This document shows positions 11,032-22,939 of a DNA stretch of 64,000 bases, piece after piece. The stretch comes from Zonotrichia leucophrys gambelii. Taxonomy: Eukaryota; Chordata; Aves; Passeriformes; Passerellidae. Each line of letters starts with the position of its first letter. Position 1 is the first letter of the stretch. A program made the translations under genes and the position numbers. The notes beneath the pieces are model-generated. The model did no database searches and was not told the origin of the DNA. It was given only the letters and a program-made list of their open reading frames with translations. The stretch covers positions 62,589,075-62,653,074 of the forward strand of contig NC_088172.1 in NCBI RefSeq assembly GCF_028769735.1, written 5' to 3'.

Positions 11032-12205
11032 CTGTTTAAAAAGAGAAACAATGTTCATTATAATAAACCAGCAAAAGGAAGGGGTTTTGTGTAAACAGCC
11101 TTTGATCACTGAACTGAAGGACGATTTCAATGCACTAGTTAGGAGTTTCTTTTGTTGAAGACTAAAGAGCGGTGTGTTTAGTTTTTGGGGGTTCTTTACC
11201 ATTTGGAAATCAAACTTCTGGTTTTTTAGGTTTACCACCTGTTACTTCATGAAGATCTTGTATGCTTTTCTCTTTTCACTGCTCTGAACAAAAATTATTT
11301 GTGATGCAAAATTAAGTCCAGCAGCTTTTCTATGGTATCACAGCCTGCAAAACCTCTGAGTTGTGTCTAGAACCACTGATGTGCAAAGCCCTGCAGATGA
11401 GACCATCATCCCTAGAGATAACAAACACCAGAAATGCACTGTTCAAAGTGTCAGTGCAGCAGATGTGAAGGTACTCAGGCTTTTTAGCTGCCTTCAGACT
11501 ACTGCCTGCAACAGGAACTGTTCAGACACCACTGTTACCAAAGGGCAGTGCCTATTAAAAAAGAATTACAGCTTGAGCTCAGGAAACTAAAAAATACAAC
11601 ATGAATGGATTACATTTGGGACAGGTGCATTACTGTGAAATTACACTGCAGGAAAAAAAGGTATTTTTATGCACAAGGTAAAAGATCCCAATCTTAAAAT
11701 GCCATGCACTGCATGGCCTGTGTGCCAGCTCCCTTCTGTACCGGCCTTTAAACAGAAATTTCTGCATACTTCTACAAGCTTTCAAATATCCTCTAAAACT
11801 TGCTGGTTTTTTAATAACAACAATAACCCTGTGTGTTTATCTGCAAGTTTGAGACAGCATTTTCCTTTCTCTTAGTACTATACCCTCAACACTGTTTTTT
11901 TTTTAGTTCCTGGGCCAGGCAGGGCTGCGCTCAGGAGCCTCCTTTCCCGGCCAGCCAGAAGGGTGCGAACCAAGCTCCGCCTGGAGGCACGGCAACCCCA
12001 GGCTGGGCACTGCGGGCAGCTGGGGCTGCCATCCCCATGGAGCGTCCCGCCCGGAGCTCACCCACTGCTGCGGGCAGCGCGACTCGAAGGCCCGGCGCAG
12101 CTTCTCGCACTTGGCGGCGTCATCCCCGTGGCTGTCCAGGCACTGCCAGAACTCGTCCCGGGCCCCCCAGCACGCCTTCCTCTCCTCCTTCGTCGGCGCC
12201 GCCAT
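10936..12205 (-). CDS. COA6: COA6, cytochrome c oxidase assembly factor 6 (complete, two exons)
   Basis: COA6 is a small intermembrane-space thiol protein that works with SCO1/SCO2 in delivering copper to the CuA site of COX2 during complex IV assembly. Coding exons are 12062-12205 and 10936-11031, joined in phase 0 (CPQQW then VKHFDKRRD) across a GT-AG intron. The product is 79 aa, matching the short human isoform. The CHCH-type cysteines are all present: C12-X9-C22 and C33-X10-C44, the COA6 signature. The start at 12203-12205 is chosen by homology (MAAPTKEERKACWGARDEFW); an in-frame upstream extension to 12403 exists and is treated separately. Two conserved regions plus the conserved TARBP1 neighbour make the identification secure. 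Confidence 0.97.
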
Positions 12206-12480
12206 CCCTGAACACACCGAGGCCGCTGTCCGAGCGCTGCCCGCCGTGCCGCGGCTGCGGGCGGGGGAAGGCGCCGCCGCCGCCGGGACAGCCCCGCACA
12301 GCCCGGGACTCACCCGCCCGCCAAGGTCGCGCTCCGGAAGCGATCCCGGCCCTTCCCCGGCGTGTCCCGCCCCGCCGCCGGTCCCGCCCCGCGGTGCCGG
12401 CACGGACGCCCCGCTCGCAGGGCTCTGCCCGCTCCCGGCCCCTCAGGGCTGCCGCAGCCTCTCGGTCGCTGAAGATGCTC
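11905..12480 (-). promoter_or_regulatory. COA6: CpG island promoter of COA6
   Basis: An abruptly GC-rich, CpG-dense block in otherwise AT-rich DNA, spanning the COA6 first exon and the sequence 5' of it, including GGCGGG/CCCGCC Sp1-like boxes around 12360-12400. No TATA box is evident. The boundary near 12480 is sharp, where AT-rich sequence next to a retroviral remnant begins. It may be bidirectional, but no + strand gene starts here. Confidence 0.8.
12062..12205 (-). CDS. COA6: COA6 coding exon 1
   Basis: 48 codons from ATG to W, followed on the - strand by donor gtgagc. It contains both cysteine pairs of the twin-CX9C-like fold. The ATG context is GGGATGG, acceptable with G at +4. The exon sits in the CpG island. 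Confidence 0.95.
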
Positions 12481-12539
12481 GCAGAAAATGAATCATTTGA
12501 AGAAAAGAAATCATTTTATTAAGCAGCAGATTCTAAGAC

Positions 12540-13084
12540 TCGGGCAAGAAGTTAATCTACCCTGCCGCAAGCTCTTCCGCTAGCACTATTGCGAATTCGA
12601 ACTAAACCTCAAGCTAAAGAAAAGCTGAGTCCTTTTGAATTGCTTTATGGAACACCATATAGAATACAAAAGAGAATGTCCACCCACTTTAAGAAGTAAC
12701 ACTGGCCACCTACATGGTGGCTTTAAGCAAACAGCTCAGAGAAATTGAAACACACGTAGCTGGAACTCAGAGCAGAAAGTCAGATGAGCCAGTACAGAAC
12801 ATACAGCCTAGAGATTGTGTGTATGTTAAGTCTCTCACAGAGAACACTTTAAAACCACAGTAAGAGGGACCGTTCCAGGTACTTCTCACCACCTTCACGG
12901 CGACCAAGATCAAGAAGCAGAATGCCTGGATCCATCACTCTCGAGTGAAGAAAGCCCCAGAGAGTGACACCAGTAATAATGAAAGACAAAAAGACTGCTG
13001 TGAAAGCACGTCAACGTGACCTAGGAATTCTTTCTGATAAAGAAGAACTAGCAACAAATGTCACACAGAATTCGTAAAAATGAA
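12540..13084 (+). pseudogene. Endogenous retrovirus remnant, 3' end of pol (integrase C-terminus), gammaretrovirus-like
   Basis: The + strand from about 12568 reads as the end of a retroviral integrase, with SPFELLYG visible near 12632-12655 and the pol terminus HHSRVKKAP near 12932-12958, both typical of class I (gammaretrovirus-like) elements. The copy is dead: there is a frame shift near 12563, stop codons near 12694 and 12862, and a shift between the two blocks. No envelope gene is recognisable between the pol end and the LTR-like sequence, so it seems to have been deleted. Gag and the rest of pol are also missing. Confidence 0.8.
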
Positions 13085-13266
13085 TGTGTATGAACCTATT
13101 GTAAAATTGTATGCATATGTATTTGAGAGAGAGATAAAAAAAGACTTAAAGTTCCCAGAAGTACGCATGTCATTTTAAGAGAACAATTCCCACGTGTCCA
13201 GCACTGTAATAAACATACCGGTTTTACAACTTTCACAAAAGTTGTGAAGTTCTGTTTATCTCCGCA
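13085..13266 (+). mobile_element. Probable 3' LTR of the gammaretrovirus-like remnant
   Basis: Starts TGTG and ends ...CTCCGCA, with an AATAAA near 13208-13213 followed by a short stem-loop (ACAACTT...AAGTTGT, about 13223-13247) that could be the R region. At about 180 bp it is short for an LTR. Boundaries are approximate and no target-site duplication was identified. Position and polarity fit the adjoining pol fragment. Confidence 0.55.
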
Positions 13267-14385
13267 AAACAGTATCAGTTGCCTGATGTGCTTTTCTGTA
13301 ATTAATTTCTGTCCGGTGTCGCCCTTTGTTGTGCACACACGATGAACAGCTGTACTTCTCCTGAGTCCCGTGCAGTGCCCTAGTGGATTGTCTGCTTCGG
13401 GAAACGAAGTGTCTCTGCTTTCCTTTTTGATGCATGAGAAAGACAGCTGGATAAAATCACGGTGTAAAATGTTTGGGGCCGGGACCGGTTTCCATGTGGT
13501 ATTCATGAAGCCAACTCATAGCAGTTAGAATGCAAGTTCCAGTAATGCTGAGCAGCGGCAAGTGCTCTGAGCTACTTCAGGCTTTGTTAATTTAATTAAT
13601 TAGGGGGGAAAAGCATCTGAGAGCACTTACAGCACTGGAAATTTGCCGTGCTTTAAATAGCATGGCAGTAAGGTAGTGACTGGGTGGAAGGCTGATAAAG
13701 ATAGCGTATACATATAATGCATTTTTGTCAGTTTTCCTTGCAGCAGAGTTCCTCCTGAGAGCTGGTCCATTGATTTCATTCGGCGCGCACAAACCTCTGA
13801 AGAAAGGTTTCTTGGAACGGACTCTGTCAAGCTGAAAGTGAAAGAAAAATGTACCCTAGCCATGGTGGTAAAAGAGCAAGAGAAGCCTGGGGGCAGCCAG
13901 GTGGTGAGCGAGGTCTGCAGCGCTGCCAGAGAGCATCCAGAGGCACACTCTGTTTCATTATCTCATCTGGGACTCGGCGGCATTTCCTGCATGCCCAAGA
14001 ATTGGCAGTCTCCTTTTATGCATCAATTCCACCTGGAAACGTGGACCAGTTTTGCAGCTTTGAAAGCTGTGGCACACGTTCCCATAGTAACATAGTGCAG
14101 TTTCGGGAAAGGTGACATTTGGGCAGCTGGGAAGAGCCCAACTCTGCCAGCTGCTGAGCCCTTGGCTGCTCCCCAATGCCTGGGCAGCTTTATAGGCTGC
14201 TTTTCCCGGCAGCTCCCAGAGTGTCCGGCAGCTTCCCTGGGAGTTTGCTGTGGCCGATGCTCTGTCTGGTGCGTGAGGCCGCCCAGCAGCCTGTGCAGGA
14301 GGTGGCTGTAGCTGTCAACCCACCTTGAGCTGGCTTTTCTCCTCAGCACCTGGTAATGATTCTGGCTGGGAGGTGGGCATCCTTT
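13267..14385. other. Intergenic sequence, nothing recognised
   Basis: Moderate GC and some CpG. Short ORFs on both strands overlap each other and resemble no family I know. Part could be further retroviral debris, but I see no diagnostic motif. Confidence 0.5.
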
Positions 14386-14447
14386 CCTGGCTCTCCTTGC
14401 AGGTGGCTCACCCATCCCTGGCTCTCCTTGCAGGTGGTTCACCCATC
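14386..14447. repeat. Two-copy 31-bp tandem repeat
   Basis: Two adjacent 31-bp units (14386-14416 and 14417-14447) differing at one base (C/T within GGYTCACCC). Each unit contains ctctccttgcag followed by gtgg, which looks like a splice acceptor but has no supporting exon. Confidence 0.85.
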
Positions 14448-14547
14448 GTGGTACATGAAAGATGTTGTAGGAGAGGGTAAAAAATTTGCACTTCTTCAGC
14501 AGAGCCCCCTCTGGCCCCCTTCAGCCAGATCTGGAGGGGATTTTGTT

Positions 14548-15197
14548 TGTTGAAATGCCCAAACCATTCCTTTGGAAGTGTGAGAAACGCCAGTCACTTG
14601 TTTTTAAAATGTTAAAAGTTTAATAATAATAAAATGGTTATAAAAATAGCAATATAATTAGAGTAATAATAATTTGGACAATTTGGATTAGGACAATATG
14701 GGACAATGAAAACAAAGAGTTACGGACGTCTAGGTACCTTTTTCTGGGCAAAATGAGCCCCAAGAAGATCACATGTTAACAGAGGATTAATCCTTAAAAA
14801 CAACAGCCTCTTGTATATTCATACACTTCATACATGATGCATAAATTCCATTCAAATACAGGAGTCTCTCTGGTCAGTGTCAGCTTCTTCCTCTTAATCC
14901 TGACGGTGTCTTCAGAGCTGAGCGAGGCGGGAAGAAGTTCGTTTTTTCTGATAAGGGAGCAATAAATTCTTTTCCTCTGAAAGATTTATGTGTTCTGTGG
15001 CTGCTGTCTCGCTGTGAGTCCTTTCTTAAAAAAAGTATCTTACATAGCATAGTTTTTATTTTAACATTATGTTATAACCTAAAACTGTATTTAACACTCA
15101 ACTTAAGAAAATTAATACCGCATAACTTTCTAACATAACACATATAATATTAATTTTAATATTTGTGAAAAGCCAATCATAAAATACGCATTTTTCA
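14548..15197 (-). mobile_element. Solo LTR, ERVL-type (passerine-like)
   Basis: A 650-bp block bounded by TG at 14548 and CA at 15196-15197 on the + strand. By resemblance to ERVL-class LTRs common in songbirds, the sense strand is the - strand: it has an AT-rich U3, and an ATTATTATTAAA-type segment near 14620 comes before the 3' end. No gag or pol lies on either side, so it is a solo LTR. The 5-bp flanks (14543-14547 and 15198-15202) do not match, so either the termini are misjudged or the duplication has decayed. The family assignment is from memory. Confidence 0.7.
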
Positions 15198-17382
15198 CTG
15201 GAAAGGATGCTCTTTTGGAGCAATGTGAATGTGACTTTTGCTGTATGCTGTGTGGTGTATAACACTTGTCCTTGCTCTCTGTCCTGCCTATCTGTTTAAA
15301 TGTCTTCTTTTTGCTACACTATGATAGGTAAGAGACAGAAATACAGTCATATAGTTGTTTCTAATAATAGAGCAAGGGGTTTAAGGTGAGTTAAAGTTAA
15401 AATAGAAAAAAATAGAATTTCAGTTGCTTTTATGTTGCAAAGAATGAATGTAGAAGTGAATTTGTGTTGTAGCTCACTTAGGACTCTTTTGCACTCAGGC
15501 TTTTGAGAAGCAAGGTTTCACAAGCATTAATATTGAAAAGAAAATTAATGTTTAGTCTCAAGACCGGAACATGTGATAATGGAATGTAATAATAGGAAAT
15601 GCCAGTTGTGTTTTAGATTTCAAAATTTATGATGTGTGTAAAGTTGTTTAGTTACTGCATTTGTGAAACAGAGGGGATAATGTGATTATATATAATTAAT
15701 CACAAAGCCCAGATAGCACATCTGGGATATTTGTTATAAATAGTTTATTCTTTAATGACCTGTAACCCAAAAAGTAGTCACTGGAGACAATTGTAAATAA
15801 CTCTGTGTAACGGATATTAAGGAAATTTAGCAATATGGTTTTAGAAAGTGCATTAAAAATGCACAGATTCAGGTAATAAAATTTTAATGGCAATATTTCC
15901 ATTTGGTTAAACTGCTGTCTATAAGACAGTGGAGGTTTTTTGTTGTTAGTTGGCCAATTCTAAGTATTTATCTTTAGTCTTTTATTTTGGGAAATGTGCC
16001 CAGGGAGTAATGAATGGGATATTTATGGTAATAGGCAGAGGCTAACGTTCTAGAAAGATGGGAGGAAAAATTCCAGATTTGTTAGGTGTGCTGGTTGCTG
16101 CAGTTGAAGCCTTTGAGTTACATTTCCATTTAGCAGTTAGTGAGATAGATGTTAAAGAAGTAGTTTCAGTGGGAAACTTTTGCCAGCAGTGTGTTAAAAT
16201 GAATCATGTGGTGTTTATACAGTGGTTCAGCTCCTAAGTTCTTTTGTGCCTGTTCTTGCTAATTGGGATAGGGCATTGTGTGTGCTTTGCCTTCCAGTTA
16301 ATGCCCAACAGCTCACTCCTCACCTACGGCCTCACCAACCCCAGATTTAATTGAAATTTGCCCAGCAGATTCTTCATTTGTAACTATAATGGTTTCTCCT
16401 TTTACTCTGGAAGCAATTAGCATGTTATTGGTGTCCCCATGACCAATAATAGAAGCAATCCTTGATGTACTGTAGCTCTGTGCTTATACAAGGGGTTCAG
16501 TTAATTTGTTTTTCTTTCATTGAAATATTCTGAGGTATGATACTTATGCATGATAGATTTTCAGGGAACTGAATTTAAAAATGACTTATTTAAGCAATAT
16601 AGCCCTTTGTCTAACTATTTATTTTGCTGGAAATTATAACGAAATCTTACCTTAGGTAGCCTGGGGCATTTTCTTCTATTGTGGAATAGCAAGAATTTTT
16701 TTTATGAAATTAAAAAATACGTAGTTCAAGAGATGAGATATGTGGCGTATATATTTAGATTCTTTCCCTCCTTCCCACCTTCCTTCTTAAATGTCTATTA
16801 AGGATGTAACTGACTTCTTTGGCTATACAGTGTTCCTTGCTATGCTTGGTGAAAGAAAATAATTATAAAAAAGCAAAATCATTACAATGATTAATTGTAC
16901 CTGGTTTTATTATTAAAAGGAGTAAATTAGGCAAAGAGGCCTCATTAACTGCATACAGTAATCTTAGATTGGAAACATTTAAGAAGTGTATACTGTACTT
17001 TCTACAGCCTTGTGCAAAGCACTTCTTTTCATTATTTCATAAAGACTTCACTCTGTGTTTTACTTTTGTGATTTCTTTTTAACAATGGCATGCCTAAACT
17101 TCAGATGAGTTAGCAAAAATTTAGGTTTATGTATGGATAAAGAAGGAGGAGTGTATGAGGAGAAGGAAAACTGCAGCTTTTGTTGGGTAATCCTAGCAGA
17201 TCAGTTCTCCAGATCCCTAAGAAGATGTGAATTATCATGTGGGTTTGTTTTTCTGACTGTGTGTTGGGATTCTTAACTCCATTTCTTCAGAAGGCTCTAT
17301 TTGCTGGGTGTTGTGATGGGTGTCCCTGCACTAGGGAGTGCCAGTGTGATGTGAACCTAGAGGATGCTGCACACTGGGGCTT

Positions 17383-17412
17383 GGGACAGAGGCAGGGACA
17401 GAGGCAGGGACA
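17383..17412. repeat. 12-bp minisatellite, 2.5 copies
   Basis: Unit GGGACAGAGGCA repeated exactly across 30 bp. Confidence 0.85.
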
Positions 17413-18920
17413 CTGCCCCAGTTTCTGTGCAGCTCCCTGGGCACCAGAGGAAGGCTCTGTGCATTCATCAGGCAGCACTGGAGGGAATTTGGCTGGGAAA
17501 GATGAGCCATCTGTGCAGGCTGACATGGACACAGAGGGGAAAGGACAGAATGGTTGCTCTTCACCTTCCCCAGGCCTGTGTTTGGTGATTTGAAGCCTGC
17601 TGAGCAAAGGCTTGTCTTATCTTCGTGGTCTGTCATGGACATCAGTGGAATACTCTGGGGAGTGTGGTCTGAAAATCGGTCGGTACCTTGGGGTGTGGTG
17701 ATTATGGTGAAGAAAAAGTCCAAAAACTGCAGGGTTTTTTGGATTCTTTTAGGGTGATGAAGTAATTTGCATTATTTGTAGGCACTTGTTTTTAATGCCA
17801 GAATTCCATTTTTGTTCAGTTGTTAGAAAGGAAGAAAACAGAAAAAGGAGTATTTTGGGAAAAGCAGGCACTGGTGGGAAGACTGACTAATTCTCACTCT
17901 TCTATTGGCTCCTGCTTAGCAATTCTCCAAGCCAGCCAAGGATGAGACAAGTTTGCTTTGCAGCAATGTTGATGCTCAGCTTTTTGCAAGAGAGCTAGAT
18001 GGGAAGCTGGAAATCTGCCTGTTCTACAAGCAGACTTCAGTTTTCAAAGCTATGTAGCTAGAAGATGAAAACTCATCTTTTGAGCGTAACTGGATGTCTT
18101 CAAATTTCCGTGACATGTTATGTACTAGAGAAAGGAAGTGGTTCCTAGTTCTCTCTAAAACTGAAGTACATCCTAAATTTTTTTGTGAAATACCCATTTG
18201 CATTCTTGCATTCAGGTATTGTATTTATTAACTCCTCAGCTGCACCAATTACCTTATGTGCACTATAAACATTGTCTGCAGTGTAGGTGTAGTGTACCAG
18301 ATGGGATTGCTTACACATGCACAAAGGCAGCAGCGTTCTCAAACGTGCTATTTGCTGCCAAGATCAATATCAATTTTGTTAGTAGCCAAGTTAGCAAGTG
18401 AGATGCCTTTGACCAAATCCAAAATCACACAATGAAAGAGTGATGCTTGTTGTACAAGTCAGGAAGGCATTTAAAATGTATAATTGGCCAACAATCACCT
18501 GGAGACCATTGTGCAGCTCACTCTGCCTTCTAGGCTGCAGTCATTAAAAACTTGGCAGCTTCAGAAGCCAAAGGGGCAGTGAGACCTATTGCTGGGAGAC
18601 TGGGAAGCCACATTCACTGGCCCATAATGTGTGCTCATAGACAAGTTCACATTTTTGAAGTATTTACAAATCCTGCTGCTTGGAACTCACAGGAATCCAG
18701 GTCTTAATTCAAGAATCTGTTAAGTGTTTGGGTCAGTCGTGGGTATGTGCAGAAGCTGGAGTTTTGGTGTAAGTGTTCTGTGGAAGGTAGGCAAGAAAGC
18801 CCTCCCTTAAGGAAAGGCAAAATGTTTCTGAAGTCTCAGTCTCTCAGTGGTCTTGTCCTTTCACGTTAAAAAGAGTCTGAAGAATGGATGACTTTCTGCA
18901 GACTTATTTTGGCTTTTTTT

Positions 18921-18944
18921 TTTTGAGATAATTTTGAGATAATT
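18921..18944. repeat. Short tandem repeat next to a T run
   Basis: TTTTGAGATAAT-type unit in two close copies directly after a poly(T) tract beginning near 18913. Confidence 0.7.
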
Positions 18945-21900
18945 GGAAACACTACACTTAGATTTTTGAAGTGCTTTTAATGATGCTCCTTACAAAAGCA
19001 ATGATGCTACTGTGGATAAAAGAACATTTTCTTATGGCTTAATAACTGAGTAGTGAGGCAGGAAATAGCAGGAAAAAAATGCTATTCAAAAGGAGAGAGA
19101 TTACCAAAGGAGCTGTGCTGAGGTCAGTCTTCTTGGTCACTGATTTGCCAAATGATTGGTCAAAAATCCCTTTCTGATAATACTTTTTTACTGACTCAAG
19201 AGACTAACCCTGAGAGGGGATCTGTCACTGTCATGTAGACAAACAGCAAAATAGCTCTTTGATTGCTGTTGCTCCCAATCAATGCACTGATGGCTGTCTT
19301 GAGGTGTTAGGGGGACTGAATCTGGAAGAGGAGGGAAACCTGTGATAAAGACCTGGAAAACTCTCTTCTGAAGGGATCATCTGCTTCAGCAGTAGGATTA
19401 AAGAACTGTCTCTAGGTCATTGTAGAAAAATTCCATATGACAGGTTCCTAAGTACTTTGCTAATTTGAGTCCCACAAGCTCCCTTGTTTAAGCCTTTTCC
19501 AGAATTGTAACTCTGCTTAGAAGTTCCACTCTTCCCTTCTGAGAGGTTGTTTGCTTCCCAGTATATCTGTAAATACCTGGATAAATACTAATTGCCACCC
19601 TCTTTAAAATGATCTTGTGCATATATGAAGACACCCCCTAACAGAGTGTCAGGTAGAAAAAAAAGTATAAAGTTTGTTATTTTCAGAAACACTACTTTGA
19701 GCTACTGGTCCTGTCCTTAATACTTTGATTTCCCCTTAGAAGGTTTTTAGGCTACAGGTCATAAGATTTTTATGCTCATTTTTTTCTTTCTTCCTTTTTA
19801 ATGTTAAGGACTTCTGCATAAGGTTCAGATTATTATGGAAATGCCCTAGAACAGGCCAGCTAAAGAAGGGAATCTGATTGCTTCTCTTTTAATAATTATG
19901 AGGTAATTAAATTCATCCATCAAAATCCATTTGTGCAGACGGTTTCTGCAGAGGGCTTGCACGAGGACTGGACTGTGAAAGAAGCCTCTCAGCCTTGGCC
20001 TTCACCAAGAATAGCTCAGGTTTGGAGGCCTTGAAGGCTCCATCCTTTCTGCAGTACAAGCAGTAAACCTGGAGCTGAACTTGCTGTATTTATGGCTTTA
20101 CAGCACATGCAGACTCCATGTCTTCAAACTGGAGTCATTGCAATGGGCAGGTGGGCATTTGGCCCTGGAAGGAGTTTCACCACAGGAATTTATTTCTGAT
20201 TCTATCATCAGCTCTCCTGTGCTTCTGCTCCACATGAGCTACATTGTTCCTGTCTGCTTTTCTTTGCCCCTTCCTTGAAGAAGCTCAGCCCCAGGCTGCT
20301 GCCTGAGCCCACACAGCCAAGGCAAGGTGGCTGGTGCTGTTCCTAGGGCTTCTGAAGGGCTGGAGAATCCACATCCTTTTCAGTGAAGGGGAGGGTGTTT
20401 CCAGTGTTTCACTTGTGCCCACTTGTGAGTTTATTTGGAATATGATCCAGACCTATGCAAATCCATCTAGGCTTTCATGTTCACTCACTGCACAGGGAAA
20501 CCTTCACTTCTCTGTTTGTTTTTGGGCCTGCAGACACCACAACAGGCAGGTTTTTAACCAGGAACAGTCAGCCTGGTCATGTTGCCCTCTATGTAAGTTG
20601 AAGATACATTATCTTTAGTAACTCTGAGCAGCTCAGTATTGCACTGTATTGTTTTAGACTGCTCTGGAGAGCTGGGGGTGAGAGATCTGTTCCCAAGCTC
20701 ACAGTTCCGATGGGAGATTTGTTTTGGAGCTTACAGGAAACATCAGTTAAGCCCCAGAACTTGGTGAGCTACAGGTCCTGCTAGCCTAGCCTCAGTTCCC
20801 AAAACAGTTTAAGTTGCATCCTGGTTTCAGTGTCTTTTGTTCATCTCTTGATTACTGTGGTTGGATCTGCCCTTCGTGGCTGTTTTCTGAAAACTACTGA
20901 TATGAACACAGCCATTCTAGAGAGAAGGTCAGGAAAAGCTTTTTAAAATAAGCCCATCTCTGACCCATGTGCTGATAAAAGGCTTGTGCATTCTCTGTGG
21001 AGAGTTGCAATAAAAAAATATTATAAAGATAGCAGCAGGAGACAACAGGATAAGAACAAAGGCACAGAAGGCAGGAGGGGGACTGCTGTGCCTTCTCACT
21101 GCTGTATTCTGCAGCACTGAAAGCCAGCAGCTGCAGTGAGGTCTGCTGATGCTATTTGCTTTTCTGAGATTTGTTTTCTCAGTTTGCTGTTATAACAAGC
21201 CCACTAGATTGTTACTGGACACTTTGAGGGCTAAGCTGGGGCAGGCAGTTGCCAGTCCAGGTCAGCCCATGAACAAGTGTGCACATTGTGGCTGGCAGTG
21301 CTGTGTCAGGACAGGAGATGCACGATGATGATGCAGGAGACCAGCTTCAGAGACACCTGAAGAAGCCTTATGCTGGAGGGACCTGCAGTTCTGCCTAAGG
21401 AGGAGGTTCAAGGTGGCAATGGTGGACTGAAAGCGCTGATTCCAGGCCTGTGTGGCTCTGTGCTGCAGGTACAGCCCTGCAGGGCAGTGTGGGGTCTGAC
21501 TCACAGGCTGCTGCAGGGATTGCACACAGTGCTTTGGCCTCTGAGGGCAGGCAGGAGAGTCTGCCACAGCTCAGCCCTCCTCTCCAAGGCACTGAATTTG
21601 TCCAGGGCAAAAGAGTGCCCAGTTACATCTAATGCCTTTTCAGAGGGGTTTGCTCTGGCTTGTCCTTCTTGTGAAAGACAACAACTTCAGTTTTTTTCGT
21701 TCCTCAGCTTCAGACCTGCGATGCTTTGGCACTTAGAGATGTGCACACAGACCATAGGGACATGCTGCACTCTTGTTCTCCTAATCACATCCTGGACTTC
21801 ACTGTATGGAAGGTTTTTCTGCCCAGTGGCTCACTGTCAAGTCAGGTGTTTATGCTTGGGGCAAGGTGTTGCCTGAAGAAATGTAGCTCCTTTCATCTGG

Positions 21901-22939
21901 TTAACATGGCTAGCTCAGAGTTGCTTCACATGGGGAAATCTAGTTTGCCTAGTTCACACTCAGAAGAAACATGGTTCATCAAGTGCTGTTTGAAGCTCCA
22001 GCCCTTGCATGTGTTTAGCCTGTTCTCAGGAAGGATGAGCCAATGAACCAATGACTTAGTTGTATTTGGTAAATCAGTTTTACTAATGCTGCTATCCATT
22101 CTGGTGCATAAATTCCCCCACAATCCATACTGAATGCTAAAAAATTTGCTTCCCTTTTGTTTAAAAACACATATTAGTTGCAGTTTGGACATTTGGAGCC
22201 TTTTGAATATTTAGACTGCATCAAACACAACAAAATGAAGCGTGGAGAACATGGCAGATGCCACTTTCTGGAACTATGGAAAATGGAAGGACCCTTGATA
22301 TATTCTTCTCTGGCCTTGCTCAGAGAGGAGGTTTGAGGAGGATGACATCCTCAAGGATGACAAAATGATTTGTCTGAAGATGGAATAAACTTAAATCTGG
22401 GAGTTCTGAGGTCAAGTCTCTATGTGTGCCCTTCAATGCAGTTATTGAAGATGTACTTGTGCTCCTGTCTTGGGCCTTTACCCTCCTCTTCCCAAAGAAA
22501 TATATATAAAAATTTGGGGGTGTAATCTCTGCTAGCAAATCTATAATGTCTGGTCATCAAGCAAAATGGTGGGAATAAGCATGGACTAGGGCCTGGTTAT
22601 TAATGTACAAATTCATGTCCCACACACTGCCCTAAGTACCTGTTAGCATATGGACATATGGCTGCTCACTGATGCATTCAAAGATCAATTTTTCCTTTGG
22701 TCTACTTCTGCTGGATGTCTGTTTCCTGACTGATGCCTAACAGCATCCCTCTGGATGGTGTTGTCCAGGTACTGTAAAGCAGACTTTGCCAGCAGATGGG
22801 CTGGCAGAGCCATGAGATGCAACCTTGGTTGCTTTGCTGATCGTGTCTCTCCCTTTTGATCTCTTTGGCCAAATACCAGCCACAGGAGAACTGCAGTAAA
22901 GGTTTAGTCAAGAGAAGGAAAAGAATAGCATTGACTGAG

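Noticed and set aside
11833..12522. 229-aa + strand ORF
   Set aside because: It lies antisense to COA6 exon 1 in the CpG island. It is rich in Pro/Arg/Ala as expected of a chance frame in GC-rich DNA and has no domain.
13096..13506. 136-aa - strand ORF overlapping the LTR-like sequence
   Set aside because: It runs antisense through the LTR and shows no protein similarity; probably a chance frame.
21370..21876. 168-aa + strand ORF in the intergenic region
   Set aside because: Cys/Leu/Ser-rich, overlapped by open frames on both strands, without a domain or splice context.
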